From NCBI RefSeq assembly GCF_003610355.1, contig NZ_RAPY01000001.1:2658500-2722499 (forward strand): a stretch of DNA of 64,000 nt. The letters are read 5' to 3'. Positions 18,621-27,262 of the stretch are shown piece after piece. The DNA is from Sphingobacterium detergens. Lineage in GTDB: Bacteria; Bacteroidota; Bacteroidia; Sphingobacteriales; Sphingobacteriaceae. Under the pieces are notes generated by a model. It was not told the DNA's origin and ran no database searches. It worked only from the letters and a program-made list of their open reading frames with translations. The position numbers and the translations under genes were made by a program. Numbering within the stretch: position 1 is the first letter of the stretch; every line of letters starts with the position of its first letter.

Positions 18621-19856
18621 ATGATCAAGGCTACTTTAAAAATTCTCGCGCTAACACTGTCTATAACAGCTGTCACTATTCCCAATGTAAGCTTGGGCTA
18701 TCCAATCGTTAAGGATCAGCCAAACCACTTCTTTTTACTCCAACAGGAACTTGGGGGTGGCTATATCAAAATCGGCAATCAGATCCTCTATAGAGGCCAA
18801 GAGGTGAAGGATGCCAATGCTTCTACTTTCAAATATCTCAAGGATGGTCATGCTAAAGATGCTTGGAAAGTTTATTTTCGTGGCAACATAATCAAGGATG
18901 CGTCGGCTTCGTCATTTCAAGTATTAACAAGCGGCTATACTAAAGATGCCTGGAAAGTATACTTCCGAGGGGAACCCATGCCAGATGCCTCGGCTTCATC
19001 ATTTCAAGTATTAACAGGCGGCTATACTAAAGATGCCTGGAAAGTCTTTTACAGCGGTCAGGTAATCCCCAATGCATCAGCTTCTTCTTTCAAATTGTTA
19101 GGCAATGGCTATTCCAAGGATTCATGGAAAGTATATTTTCGAGGTGAGCTATTGCAAGAGGCGTCGGCTTCATCGTTTCAGATACTAGGTGATCATTATA
19201 CCAAAGATTCCTGGAAAGTCTTTTACAGAGGACAAGTAATCAAAGATGCATCAGCCAGTACCTTCACACTCGTAGGAGATGGTTATTACAGGGATTCCTG
19301 GAAAGTCTTTTACAGCGGACAGGTAATCCCCAATGCATCAGCCTCCACTTTCAAGGTCTTAGGGGATGGGTATTCCAGAGATTCATGGAAGGCATTTTAT
19401 TTCGGGAAAGAAATAGCGGAAGCAAATGCCTCCAGTTTTGAAAATTTGGGGCAAGGTTATGCTAAAGACCGATGGAACAGCTACTACAAAGGTCAGAAGA
19501 GTGGCCAACAAGGCGGGGCCGCAGTAAAGGTCCTTGGTGGCGGTTATGCCAAAGATAACTGGGAAGTGTTTTATAAAAGTGAAAAACTGCAGGGAGCAAC
19601 AGCCTCTTCATTTGAATATATTGCTGATGGTTATGCCAAAGACCGCTGGGAAGTTTATTATCAGGGCATCAAAATAACCGATGCCACTGCCAGTTCCTTT
19701 ACCGTTCTTGGTGGCGGTTATGCTAAAGATCGCTGGGAAGTTTTCTACCGTGGTCAGAAAGTGGAAGACGCGACAGCTTCTTCATTTGAGTACCTTGAAA
19801 AAGGTTATGCCAAAGATAGGTGGAACCAATACTACCGCGGTGAAAAAGTAAAGTAA
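18621..19856 (+). CDS. DKNYY-repeat protein, probably exported
   Basis: A 411-residue protein made almost wholly of a 29-residue repeat, thirteen copies counting a first divergent and a last truncated one, starting near residue 45. Each copy reads like GYxKDxWKVYYRGxxI followed by A(S/T)ASSFxVL, the signature of the DKNYY family. An N-terminal hydrophobic segment of about 27 residues looks like a signal peptide, so it probably acts in the periplasm or on the surface. At DNA level the repeats are 87 bp; copies 3 and 4 share long identical runs, and copies 4 and 7 share VFYSGQVIPNASAS, signs of recent duplication or conversion. Copy 9 has lost the ASASSF part (GQQGGAAV). There are no cysteines. 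The family has no established function; a structural or binding role is a guess. It is followed by a perfect palindromic terminator. Confidence 0.85.
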   Translation: MIKATLKILALTLSITAVTIPNVSLGYPIVKDQPNHFFLLQQELGGGYIKIGNQILYRGQEVKDANASTFKYLKDGHAKDAWKVYFRGNIIKDASASSFQVLTSGYTKDAWKVYFRGEPMPDASASSFQVLTGGYTKDAWKVFYSGQVIPNASASSFKLLGNGYSKDSWKVYFRGELLQEASASSFQILGDHYTKDSWKVFYRGQVIKDASASTFTLVGDGYYRDSWKVFYSGQVIPNASASTFKVLGDGYSRDSWKAFYFGKEIAEANASSFENLGQGYAKDRWNSYYKGQKSGQQGGAAVKVLGGGYAKDNWEVFYKSEKLQGATASSFEYIADGYAKDRWEVYYQGIKITDATASSFTVLGGGYAKDRWEVFYRGQKVEDATASSFEYLEKGYAKDRWNQYYRGEKVK

Positions 19857-19887
19857 TCCGGAGCCAACAGATTCCCTAAAAAAAACA

Positions 19888-19925
19888 CCCTCATTTCTTT
19901 CTATTTAAATAGAAAGAAATGAGGG
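19888..19925. terminator. Bidirectional terminator, perfect 38-bp palindrome
   Basis: CCCTCATTTCTTTCTATTT (19888-19906) is directly followed by its exact reverse complement (19907-19925). It separates the convergent DKNYY and PL6 genes and is preceded by an A-run, giving a T-run for the minus-strand transcript. Confidence 0.8.
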
Positions 19926-19952
19926 CAAACCGGGTCCTTCCGACACAAACCC

Positions 19953-21416
19953 TTACGGATTGATGACCAAGCTATTTCCCAGTCCCGTCATAAATCCCGG
20001 ACCGATATTTTGTGCTTTCAGTAAATCCCGATGTTTAGCGTCCAATTTTGGAGCACCAGCATCCGCTGCGGCAGCAAAAGGATAATTACCGACAAAAGCA
20101 CCCAACACCGGACTGGTACTGGTCGGCTCATAGATTCCATCAGTTGTCAACGTATATTTTGGATTTTGACGTGTAAAACCAGCTGGAAGCTGTTGGCTCG
20201 TCGGCACATCAAATACAATATTTCCCTGGTAGGTAAAATTAATGGGTTGATCTGTAAAGGTCAGCACGGTTGAACTTGCAGCTTGCGACACCACATTATT
20301 GGCGATATGTCCATCTGTTGGTGGCAAGGTGCGACTGTTCCCCCCTTTTCCCGAACCGATATCGAATGATTGCTTACATTTAATCATGGTGTTGGCCACC
20401 ACCTTCACACGTTTTACTTGATAGTAACCACTTAACGGCGAATTAGGTACACCATCCATGACAGCCAAAGGTGCTTTTTGTCCTGTTCCCGCCATATTTT
20501 GGAAGTAATTGTTGTAGACAATATGATCCTCTCCAATGATCCGGATACCACCAGCTGCACTATTGCCGTTACCGACAAAATAGTTCCCATAAACAGCAGA
20601 ACCATTTCCATGTCTCAAGCACAGCGTCCCTTCGCTCTCGTGGAAGAAGTTATTGCGGATGGTATCGCCGCCCATCTTGTTCGAGATAATTTCAGTTTCA
20701 CCGTTGCAACGTTGAAAGATGTTATCTTCAATCGTCGTGAATGCACTGGTCATAGACCAGTCACTTGTTCCGATACGGATGGTTTCACCGCCGTTATTCG
20801 GTAGCTCTGCCCGTTCCCCAAAGAAATTGTGATCGATCCGATGCTTCATCGTTTTATTTGTCCCCCAGACCACCATCGTAGGCCCTTGATGCAATTTCCC
20901 CTTAAGGTAACAATGATCAATACGATGATTCGATCCATTAATGGATACCCATCTATAGTCAGTCGTTGCTGCCGGTGGATTATAATCCACAATAACCGTA
21001 TTTGTCAACCGACAATTTGATGAAGAAGAGGTGAAATCAACCACATTTTTTCCAGAGGTATACCCATTTTGGAATACCAGTCCATTAACCACGAGCCATT
21101 TACCCGTAATGCTAATGGAAGAAGTACCTTTCATGATCACTGCTCCAGGTTGTTCAGCGAGCAGCACAATAGGCTGCTGACTTGTTCCCTGCGCACTAAA
21201 TGTCAGTTCCTGATTTGTCCATTGCCCCGATTTCATAATCACCGTGTCGCCTGGCTGTAGACTTAAAGCCTGCAAATCAGCAGCCGATTGAATGGTATGG
21301 CATTGCACACAGGCGATACCATTTAATTGCAATTTTACCGCAGCTGGTTTTTCACAGCTACTCCCCATCACTAATAAAAGTGATAAAGCGGATAATACCG
21401 AAAAGTTTCTCATCAT
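19953..21416 (-). CDS. Polysaccharide lyase family 6 (chondroitinase B/alginate lyase-like) lipoprotein
   Basis: PL6 parallel beta-helix lyase that cleaves uronic-acid polymers by beta-elimination. Residues 1-21 form a lipoprotein signal (lipobox MGSSC, Cys21), so it is probably anchored in the outer membrane. Lys247 (SNKMGG) and Arg268 (LCLRHGNGS) are 21 residues apart, as are the catalytic Lys250 and Arg271 of chondroitinase B, and the acidic NGETE just before matches the calcium-binding region. The NNGGETIRIGTSDWS segment (207-221) is also typical. Length 487 fits single-domain PL6. An odd CVQCH at 36-40 resembles a haem motif but stands where PL6 proteins begin their first beta strand. 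It is the last gene of PUL 2, 40 bp after a lipoprotein gene. Alginate, dermatan or another uronan cannot be decided from sequence. Confidence 0.9.
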   Translation of the reverse strand: MMRNFSVLSALSLLLVMGSSCEKPAAVKLQLNGIACVQCHTIQSAADLQALSLQPGDTVIMKSGQWTNQELTFSAQGTSQQPIVLLAEQPGAVIMKGTSSISITGKWLVVNGLVFQNGYTSGKNVVDFTSSSSNCRLTNTVIVDYNPPAATTDYRWVSINGSNHRIDHCYLKGKLHQGPTMVVWGTNKTMKHRIDHNFFGERAELPNNGGETIRIGTSDWSMTSAFTTIEDNIFQRCNGETEIISNKMGGDTIRNNFFHESEGTLCLRHGNGSAVYGNYFVGNGNSAAGGIRIIGEDHIVYNNYFQNMAGTGQKAPLAVMDGVPNSPLSGYYQVKRVKVVANTMIKCKQSFDIGSGKGGNSRTLPPTDGHIANNVVSQAASSTVLTFTDQPINFTYQGNIVFDVPTSQQLPAGFTRQNPKYTLTTDGIYEPTSTSPVLGAFVGNYPFAAAADAGAPKLDAKHRDLLKAQNIGPGFMTGLGNSLVINP

Positions 21417-21456
21417 ATTTACATTTGTTTATAAGGTTCATTTTGCCCCACAGTAC

Positions 21457-22212
21457 TTAAAAAGGATACACCGTAGTATTTCCTTTGGATCCAAAAACAT
21501 GGACCACGCCATTCGTTGTCACGTAACCACCAGATCTATTTGTTGTTTTATCGTTGATCTGAATCGGCGCCAGATCATTGTTATTGACCAATTTTAGATA
21601 CATCACACCCTCCTGGTTAAAACCTTTCCCTTCGTTCATGTAGCCCAACAGGGAGCTTTTACTTGCCACTGTATTTACGGGAAGCAATGTTTTGGCTTTG
21701 ACATTGGAAATAGTCAATTTATCAAAGTTGTAATTGCCTTGTAAAATGAGATAAAGAAAATAATTGCGTACATCGTCACGGTTATAATCTTCCCATTTCG
21801 TAGCTGGTCTGGTAATTGGTTTACCTGTACCATCCACCCCAGTCACAATAGGGACATCGAAGAAAAGTCCAGCAGTCACCTTTTTCGTTTTGGTATCCCA
21901 TGTTTTTATCGCGTCATTGTGTAAAAAAATAAATGTGCGATCCGTCTTCTCCAATTCCTCAAGACCTATACCAGCATACTCCAATCCTTTGCGCATCCAT
22001 TTAAAGATCGTATCCGATGGATTCTCTGTAGTTTCATAGGAACGATTTTCTAAGAATTTACGTGCACTGATCCCAATATTCGGATCCAGTGTTTTATGTT
22101 TGTAATCGTAATTTTCCTGTAATTCCAAATCGAAAAGCGAACAGCCTGTCAGCAGCAAACTTGCTGCAATAACCATATATTGTGTCCATTTTATATTAAA
22201 CAATCTTTTCAT
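21457..22212 (-). CDS. PUL 2 lipoprotein, possibly fasciclin-like
   Basis: Exported lipoprotein of 251 residues with lipobox LLLTGC after MKRLFNIKWTQ. The ATG at 22210-22212 leaves 24 bp after susD, like other gaps here; a start at 22231-22233 would add seven residues and is also possible. I do not recognise the domain with certainty: the C-terminal GGYVTTNGVVHVFGS resembles the second conserved box of fasciclin domains (NGVIHVID), and the HNDAIKTW region near 100 could correspond to earlier helices. Its place between susD and the lyase is where PULs keep extra glycan-binding or adhesion lipoproteins. Function is therefore inferred weakly. Confidence 0.65.
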   Translation of the reverse strand: MKRLFNIKWTQYMVIAASLLLTGCSLFDLELQENYDYKHKTLDPNIGISARKFLENRSYETTENPSDTIFKWMRKGLEYAGIGLEELEKTDRTFIFLHNDAIKTWDTKTKKVTAGLFFDVPIVTGVDGTGKPITRPATKWEDYNRDDVRNYFLYLILQGNYNFDKLTISNVKAKTLLPVNTVASKSSLLGYMNEGKGFNQEGVMYLKLVNNNDLAPIQINDKTTNRSGGYVTTNGVVHVFGSKGNTTVYPF

Positions 22213-22236
22213 GTCTCTTTGATTTATATTCATCTA

Positions 22237-23793
22237 TTAATCAGTATATCCTGGATTTTGAACCAATAGGGTATTGGAGTTTAACACATTTCGATGAATA
22301 GGCCAATACACTCTTCGTTGTGGATCCAGGAAGCCTGGTTTGTCTAAACTCCCAGCATCTTCTTGTCTACGTTTTAGAATAGGGTCCATCACTTCTTTTA
22401 CACGGCCAGTACGCACCAGGTCAAACCAGCGTTTCCCTTCACCATATAGTTCCATGCGGCGTTCGTTCAGAATCGCAGTTTCGAGCTGATAAGCAGTCGC
22501 CAAATCAGGATTACTCGCTTCGTACTCCGGGAGATTGGCTCTTTTGCGCACAAAGTTGAGGTATTTTAAAGCATTCGCCTTGTCTCCCAATCCATTTAAA
22601 GCTTCAGCGTATAAGAGGTAAATATCAGCCAATCTATAGATCGTCAAATAGACCGGAAGCATTTGATTGGTTGCTGGCCAAGGATCTTCTTTGGTCGGAG
22701 CCGCACTTGTAGGGTACCATTTTATAAAGCGGTCCCGCTTGTTATTCGGTAAACCGTAATAAACATCAAGGGTCTGCTGTGGACGGATATCAGGGCTCGG
22801 TGTGCCGGTCGTCTGTGGTTGGAACAGATCCGCCCATGCTGTTTCGTCGACGACAATGGGTTTATTATTTGGTGCCCATGAGGTTTGCATACAAGCGCAT
22901 CCGTTTTTTGTATAATCCCAATGTATACTCCAAATGGCTTCCTTACTATTCAATGGCCCAGTGAAAATTGCTTTCCAGGTGGCAGCGTCCTGTAAATTTT
23001 TCTCATTGGTACCCGCATAGCTTGCGCCCGTAGGAGATTTGGCCAAAAACAATTTTTCGATCCATATCTTTGTATTCGAATAATCTTTCTTCCACATATA
23101 AACATCGGCCATCATGGCACATATCCCCGCACTACCGATCGTCCATAGTGGGTTTTTGGCATCCTTATCCACCTGAGTATAGGCTTTTTCCAGATCGGGG
23201 ATAATCACTTCATCCATGATCTTTTCCTTTTTGTCCCTTGGCCGTGATGCCGGTTGGTTAAGATCCTCATAAGGTTCCAACCAGATGGGAGCATCTCCCC
23301 ATACACGAACCAGATAGAAATAACACATTGCCCGAAGGGCATAACATTGTGCCAAATAATCATCAACCATCTGTGCTGTAATCCGGCTATCTAATTTAGC
23401 CGCCTGCGGAATATATTTAATATTCAGATTGGCTCTTCCGATGATGTTGTATAAACCACTCCAATCTGAAAATTGATTGGTTGGAGTAATACCATTTAAA
23501 ACAATCTCATCAATAAAATCTTTGGTATAGCTAATGCTCCGGTCAAAATTATCTGAGCGATATTCTCCCCAATACAAGTATTTCTCCAAAAAGTTATCTT
23601 TTGCATTACCTACGCCAATCATTTCGATCTGAAATCCACTGTACATTCCTGCCATAGCAGCCTGTACATCATATAGATTTTTAAAATGCTGATCCAGTGC
23701 AACTTCTGCCAAAGGTTTTTCTTCCAGAAATTTACTACACCCGCCTCCTAACGTAGCAGACAAAAGTAATAGTGCTAAAATCTTTGTTTTCAT
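22237..23793 (-). CDS. SusD/RagB glycan-binding lipoprotein, PUL 2
   Basis: SusD-family lipoprotein of 518 residues. Lipobox GGGCSKFLEEKPLAEV gives the mature N-terminus with the typical LEEKP motif; TPR-like helices follow, and the C-terminal region has NERRMELYGEGKRWFDLVRTG and ends in NPGY, both strongly conserved in the family. It lies 96 bp behind susC with a hairpin in the gap, which may lower or stabilise susD expression relative to susC. It should form a SusCD pair with the product of the 23890 gene. Confidence 0.95.
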   Translation of the reverse strand: MKTKILALLLLSATLGGGCSKFLEEKPLAEVALDQHFKNLYDVQAAMAGMYSGFQIEMIGVGNAKDNFLEKYLYWGEYRSDNFDRSISYTKDFIDEIVLNGITPTNQFSDWSGLYNIIGRANLNIKYIPQAAKLDSRITAQMVDDYLAQCYALRAMCYFYLVRVWGDAPIWLEPYEDLNQPASRPRDKKEKIMDEVIIPDLEKAYTQVDKDAKNPLWTIGSAGICAMMADVYMWKKDYSNTKIWIEKLFLAKSPTGASYAGTNEKNLQDAATWKAIFTGPLNSKEAIWSIHWDYTKNGCACMQTSWAPNNKPIVVDETAWADLFQPQTTGTPSPDIRPQQTLDVYYGLPNNKRDRFIKWYPTSAAPTKEDPWPATNQMLPVYLTIYRLADIYLLYAEALNGLGDKANALKYLNFVRKRANLPEYEASNPDLATAYQLETAILNERRMELYGEGKRWFDLVRTGRVKEVMDPILKRRQEDAGSLDKPGFLDPQRRVYWPIHRNVLNSNTLLVQNPGYTD

Positions 23794-23826
23794 CTTTATA
23801 ATTTTTTATAAAAAGGTGATAAAGCA

Positions 23827-23869
23827 ATCAGATTTATCCATTCCATAATGGATGTAAATAAATCCTGAT
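23827..23869. repeat. Hairpin between susC and susD of PUL 2
   Basis: ATCAGATTTATCCATT (23827-23842), loop CCAT, then AATGGAT (23847-23853), a four-base bulge, and ATAAATC-C-TGAT (23858-23869) pair as a long imperfect stem. No T-run follows, so a processing or stability element is more likely than a terminator. Confidence 0.55.
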
Positions 23870-23889
23870 GTTTTCATATTTATAATCCC

Positions 23890-26800
23890 CTAAAAATTGA
23901 TATTTACCCCAAAACCATACTCCCTTCTTCTTGGGTAACGGCCATCGTCCTCACCAGGTGTCAATGGATTCGTTGTGCTGAATTCCGGATCGTAGCCCCT
24001 ATAATTGGTCCAGGTCAATAGATTCGTTCCATAGACATAAGCCGTAAGTCCTTTCATTTTCAACTTATTGATCAATTGCTGATCAAATGTGTACGATAAG
24101 CGTGCACTGGCAAGGCGCACAAACGATCCGTCTTCGATATATAGGCTATTTTGATTGGTTTTCATATTTCCACGGTTATTTCTTTCCATATAATAGGGGT
24201 ATTTGGCCTGGTCGCCTGGCTTACGCCATACATTATAGACCATATCCGGCGAGCCCGCACCTGTATTTGTAGGGTAGTTCTGGCGCTGCAATAAAGCATT
24301 GTACACTTCGCGCCCGAAGGAACCGTTGAAAAGAACATTTAAAGAAAACCGTTTATAGGTAAAAGTCTGCATAAAACCGAAGTAGAAATCGGGAGTTGCA
24401 TTACCGAGGACCATCCGGTCTTCATCGTTAATCAAACTATCTTTTTTATTATTAAGCCATTCAGCATCTCCACCTTTTAATTTACCGTCAGGTGCATATA
24501 ACTGCTGTACTGTTCCATTATAGTCACGGCCATCGAAGGTGTAGACAGGTTTTCCATCGCGGTAAAGCGGTTTGCCCTGATCGTCCAATACGAGTGTTAA
24601 CTTATCCCAATTATCGTTATAGGCATTCGATTCATCCCAGGCATAGACACCCAGATTGCGCCATCCATAAAAATTACCGATTCGACCACCCTCTTCTACA
24701 TACCATTTATTGCCCGCAAATGTCGGCACACCATCTGCCAGCTTCAAGATCTTATTACGTTCAAAAGATATATTTCCACTAACTTCCCAGGTAAAATCGC
24801 GCGTCACAATCGGTTTACCATTCACGATCAATTCCACTCCTTTGGAACGAATTGAACCAAAATTTACGTTAACTTTTGAAAATCCAGCTTCTTTAGCCAA
24901 CTCTCTTGGATATAGTAAATCTGTGGTTGTTTTCACGTAATAATCCGCTGTAACGCCTAAGCGTCCACTTAAGAAGGTTAGATCCAACCCTGCATTATGC
25001 TGTGTTGTTTTTTCCCATCTGATCAAGTTATTTCCGAATGTCGGCGTCAATGAAGCACCACCGATTCCATTGTAGTTCCCACCGAATTTTACTTTAGTAT
25101 AGGATTCATAATCTCCGATCTGATCATTCCCGAGCTGACCGATACTATATCTGATCTTCGCATCCTGTAATGCTGGTTTCGCCCACTTCATAAAGTTTTC
25201 ATCCGAGAATCGCCATGCTGCGGATCCTGAGAAAAAATTCACCCATTTATTGGCCTGTGCAAATCGCGAGGAACCATCTCTTCTGAAAGAGCCCTGTACC
25301 AAATAGCGCCCTTTATAATTGTAACCGACTCTGCCAAAAATAGATGCCGTCGCATTAGCCGTTGCCCAGGTGTTTGTATTCGCCAACACCAGATAATCGG
25401 GCAATGTGACCCGGATTTCCTCATTGACACTATTCATATACTCCGAGTGAAAGCGATCTGCCCGCTTTCGGTCAGCACTAAAACCCAATAGCGCGTACAC
25501 ATTATGATCCTGTGCAAAGGTTTTATTATAATTCAGATAGGATTGGAATTCCCATGTAAAGACCTTATTAAACTCGTTTGTTCCATAATTTTGATCCAAT
25601 TTTGCAGACAGAAAACGAGGCGAAAATTCTGTAGTCTGCGTATTGTCCAATCGCGCATTAAATAATGTTGTGAATTTCAGATCATCTCTTATTTGATAAT
25701 CAAGCTGATTATTGAATTGTCCGGCATAGGTCTGAATCAGATTTTCTTCATACAGCGCATTGGCAATAGGATTCCGCTTCGATCCGATATAACTCGTCAA
25801 CGATCCATCTGGATAATAAATTAAAGAATAAGCGGGTCGATCCATAAGGACACGAATGGTATTTCCAATTGGTGTCGCATTTGTTTTTTGCCAAGAAAAG
25901 GAAATATTATTGGAATAGCGCAATTTGGACGACATCTGATACTCGACATTGATACGTGATTGCAATCTCTTTGCATAGCTGTTCAACATAATGGATTTAT
26001 CATCCAAATAGTTCAAACTGCTGTAGTAGCGAAGATTTTTCTGACCACCACCAATACTCAATTTAATCTCTTTCTTTTGAGCCAGGTTCCCTAATAATAA
26101 ACGCTGAAGGTCATTATCGGCATTGAAACTTGGATTTATGGAATCCGTATTGGTTGCGTTTCCCTGTATATTTCTGAACTCACGAACTTCGGCAGAATTA
26201 CTGACAGGAATGTAATGCGACAAGCGACCAAAAAGATGATTGTAATTTAGATTGATCAATGGTCTTCCCTCCGATCCGCGTTTGGTCGTAATCAAAATTA
26301 CCCCATTGGCACCCCGTGTACCATAAATTGACGCCGAACCAGCATCTTTTAGGACCTCAATGCTCTCAATATCTGTGGGGTTGATATTTGCACCTTCAGG
26401 ATTAATGATACCGTCCACCAAATACAAAGGGCCATTTCCACCATTTAACGTCGAAGTCCCCCGCACCTGGATGCTACCTGTTGCTCCGGGAGCACCACCA
26501 CCATCATTGGTGACGAGTACCCCTGCTGCTTGTCCCTGTAAGGCATCAAAAATATTGATCGGCTGGCGCTCTTCAATCTTTTTTGCACTGACAGAAGAGA
26601 TCGCTCCAGTCAGATCGCGCTTTTTAACAGCACTACCGTAGCCCGTTACGACAATTTCATCCAAGGCATTGTCATTTTCAACCAGCTGTACGTCGATTTG
26701 TCGTTGAGCACCAACAGTACGCTCCTCGGCTTTCATCCCCACTTGACTAAAAACGAGTATACTTGCCGGAGCAGCCTCAATCTGATACTTCCCTGCAGCA

Positions 26801-26988
26801 TCTGTACTTGTTCCTTGGCTCTTTCCTTTTACCCGGACGCTCACCCCCTGTAATGCGTCACCTTTGCTATTACTCACTTTGCCGGAAAGCCGAACATTTT
26901 GTTGGGCAAAGAGCGGTAAACCCATACTTCCCATTATTAAAAATAGGCAGAGTACAAAGCACCCCATTTTTGTGATACTTTTCATCAT
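23890..26988 (-). CDS. SusC/RagA TonB-dependent transporter, PUL 2
   Basis: Outer-membrane importer of 1032 residues: signal peptide to about 28 (PLFAQQNV), carboxypeptidase-like domain (32-105), the DEIVVTGYG segment, plug with LYLVDGIINPEGANINPTDIESIEVLKDAGSAS-type core (roughly 190-225) and GTRGANGVILI, then the beta-barrel ending in YGFGVNINF. It belongs to the DEIVVTGYG branch and is clearly less similar to the PUL 1 and PUL 3 SusCs than those are to each other. A 274-bp leader region upstream contains the regulatory element also found before the GH105 gene, so susC has its own promoter within the locus. Confidence 0.96.
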   Translation of the reverse strand: MMKSITKMGCFVLCLFLIMGSMGLPLFAQQNVRLSGKVSNSKGDALQGVSVRVKGKSQGTSTDAAGKYQIEAAPASILVFSQVGMKAEERTVGAQRQIDVQLVENDNALDEIVVTGYGSAVKKRDLTGAISSVSAKKIEERQPINIFDALQGQAAGVLVTNDGGGAPGATGSIQVRGTSTLNGGNGPLYLVDGIINPEGANINPTDIESIEVLKDAGSASIYGTRGANGVILITTKRGSEGRPLINLNYNHLFGRLSHYIPVSNSAEVREFRNIQGNATNTDSINPSFNADNDLQRLLLGNLAQKKEIKLSIGGGQKNLRYYSSLNYLDDKSIMLNSYAKRLQSRINVEYQMSSKLRYSNNISFSWQKTNATPIGNTIRVLMDRPAYSLIYYPDGSLTSYIGSKRNPIANALYEENLIQTYAGQFNNQLDYQIRDDLKFTTLFNARLDNTQTTEFSPRFLSAKLDQNYGTNEFNKVFTWEFQSYLNYNKTFAQDHNVYALLGFSADRKRADRFHSEYMNSVNEEIRVTLPDYLVLANTNTWATANATASIFGRVGYNYKGRYLVQGSFRRDGSSRFAQANKWVNFFSGSAAWRFSDENFMKWAKPALQDAKIRYSIGQLGNDQIGDYESYTKVKFGGNYNGIGGASLTPTFGNNLIRWEKTTQHNAGLDLTFLSGRLGVTADYYVKTTTDLLYPRELAKEAGFSKVNVNFGSIRSKGVELIVNGKPIVTRDFTWEVSGNISFERNKILKLADGVPTFAGNKWYVEEGGRIGNFYGWRNLGVYAWDESNAYNDNWDKLTLVLDDQGKPLYRDGKPVYTFDGRDYNGTVQQLYAPDGKLKGGDAEWLNNKKDSLINDEDRMVLGNATPDFYFGFMQTFTYKRFSLNVLFNGSFGREVYNALLQRQNYPTNTGAGSPDMVYNVWRKPGDQAKYPYYMERNNRGNMKTNQNSLYIEDGSFVRLASARLSYTFDQQLINKLKMKGLTAYVYGTNLLTWTNYRGYDPEFSTTNPLTPGEDDGRYPRRREYGFGVNINF

Positions 26989-27120
26989 AAGTTAGATATT
27001 TATTAATTGGTTATTTATTATACTCAGGCATCCTGGCCATAAAGGCCACATTTCGTCTCAGCTTCCATATTGATCGAAGCTAATGACAGACTCATCTGTA
27101 TTCCCTTATTTGGTTATTTG

Positions 27121-27150
27121 TTTATAATTCGTTATTACCCAAATATCGCT
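27121..27150 (-). promoter_or_regulatory. Shared PUL 2 promoter element, susC copy
   Basis: On the minus strand AGCGATATTTGG (complement of 27139-27150) is followed by AATAAC and an AT-rich run to 27121. The same arrangement lies before the GH105 gene at 30550-30580. GATATTTG is one base from the -7 consensus TAnnTTTG, but no TTTG box lies 19-21 nt upstream, suggesting an activator-dependent promoter. Confidence 0.5.
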
Positions 27151-27262
27151 TACTTCCTCCTGTCAGATGGTGTAAATTCTGTTCTTTTTAGCAGTAAAAA
27201 ATGGTCATTTAATCCCAAAAATCACCTTATTAAACCAGTAGGGATAAGCTATTTTGTTTTTT

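Noticed and set aside
20000..21416. Cytochrome-like haem site CVQCH in the PL6 protein
   Set aside because: Stands at residues 36-40 where PL6 enzymes start their first strand; no cytochrome domain around it, so probably chance.
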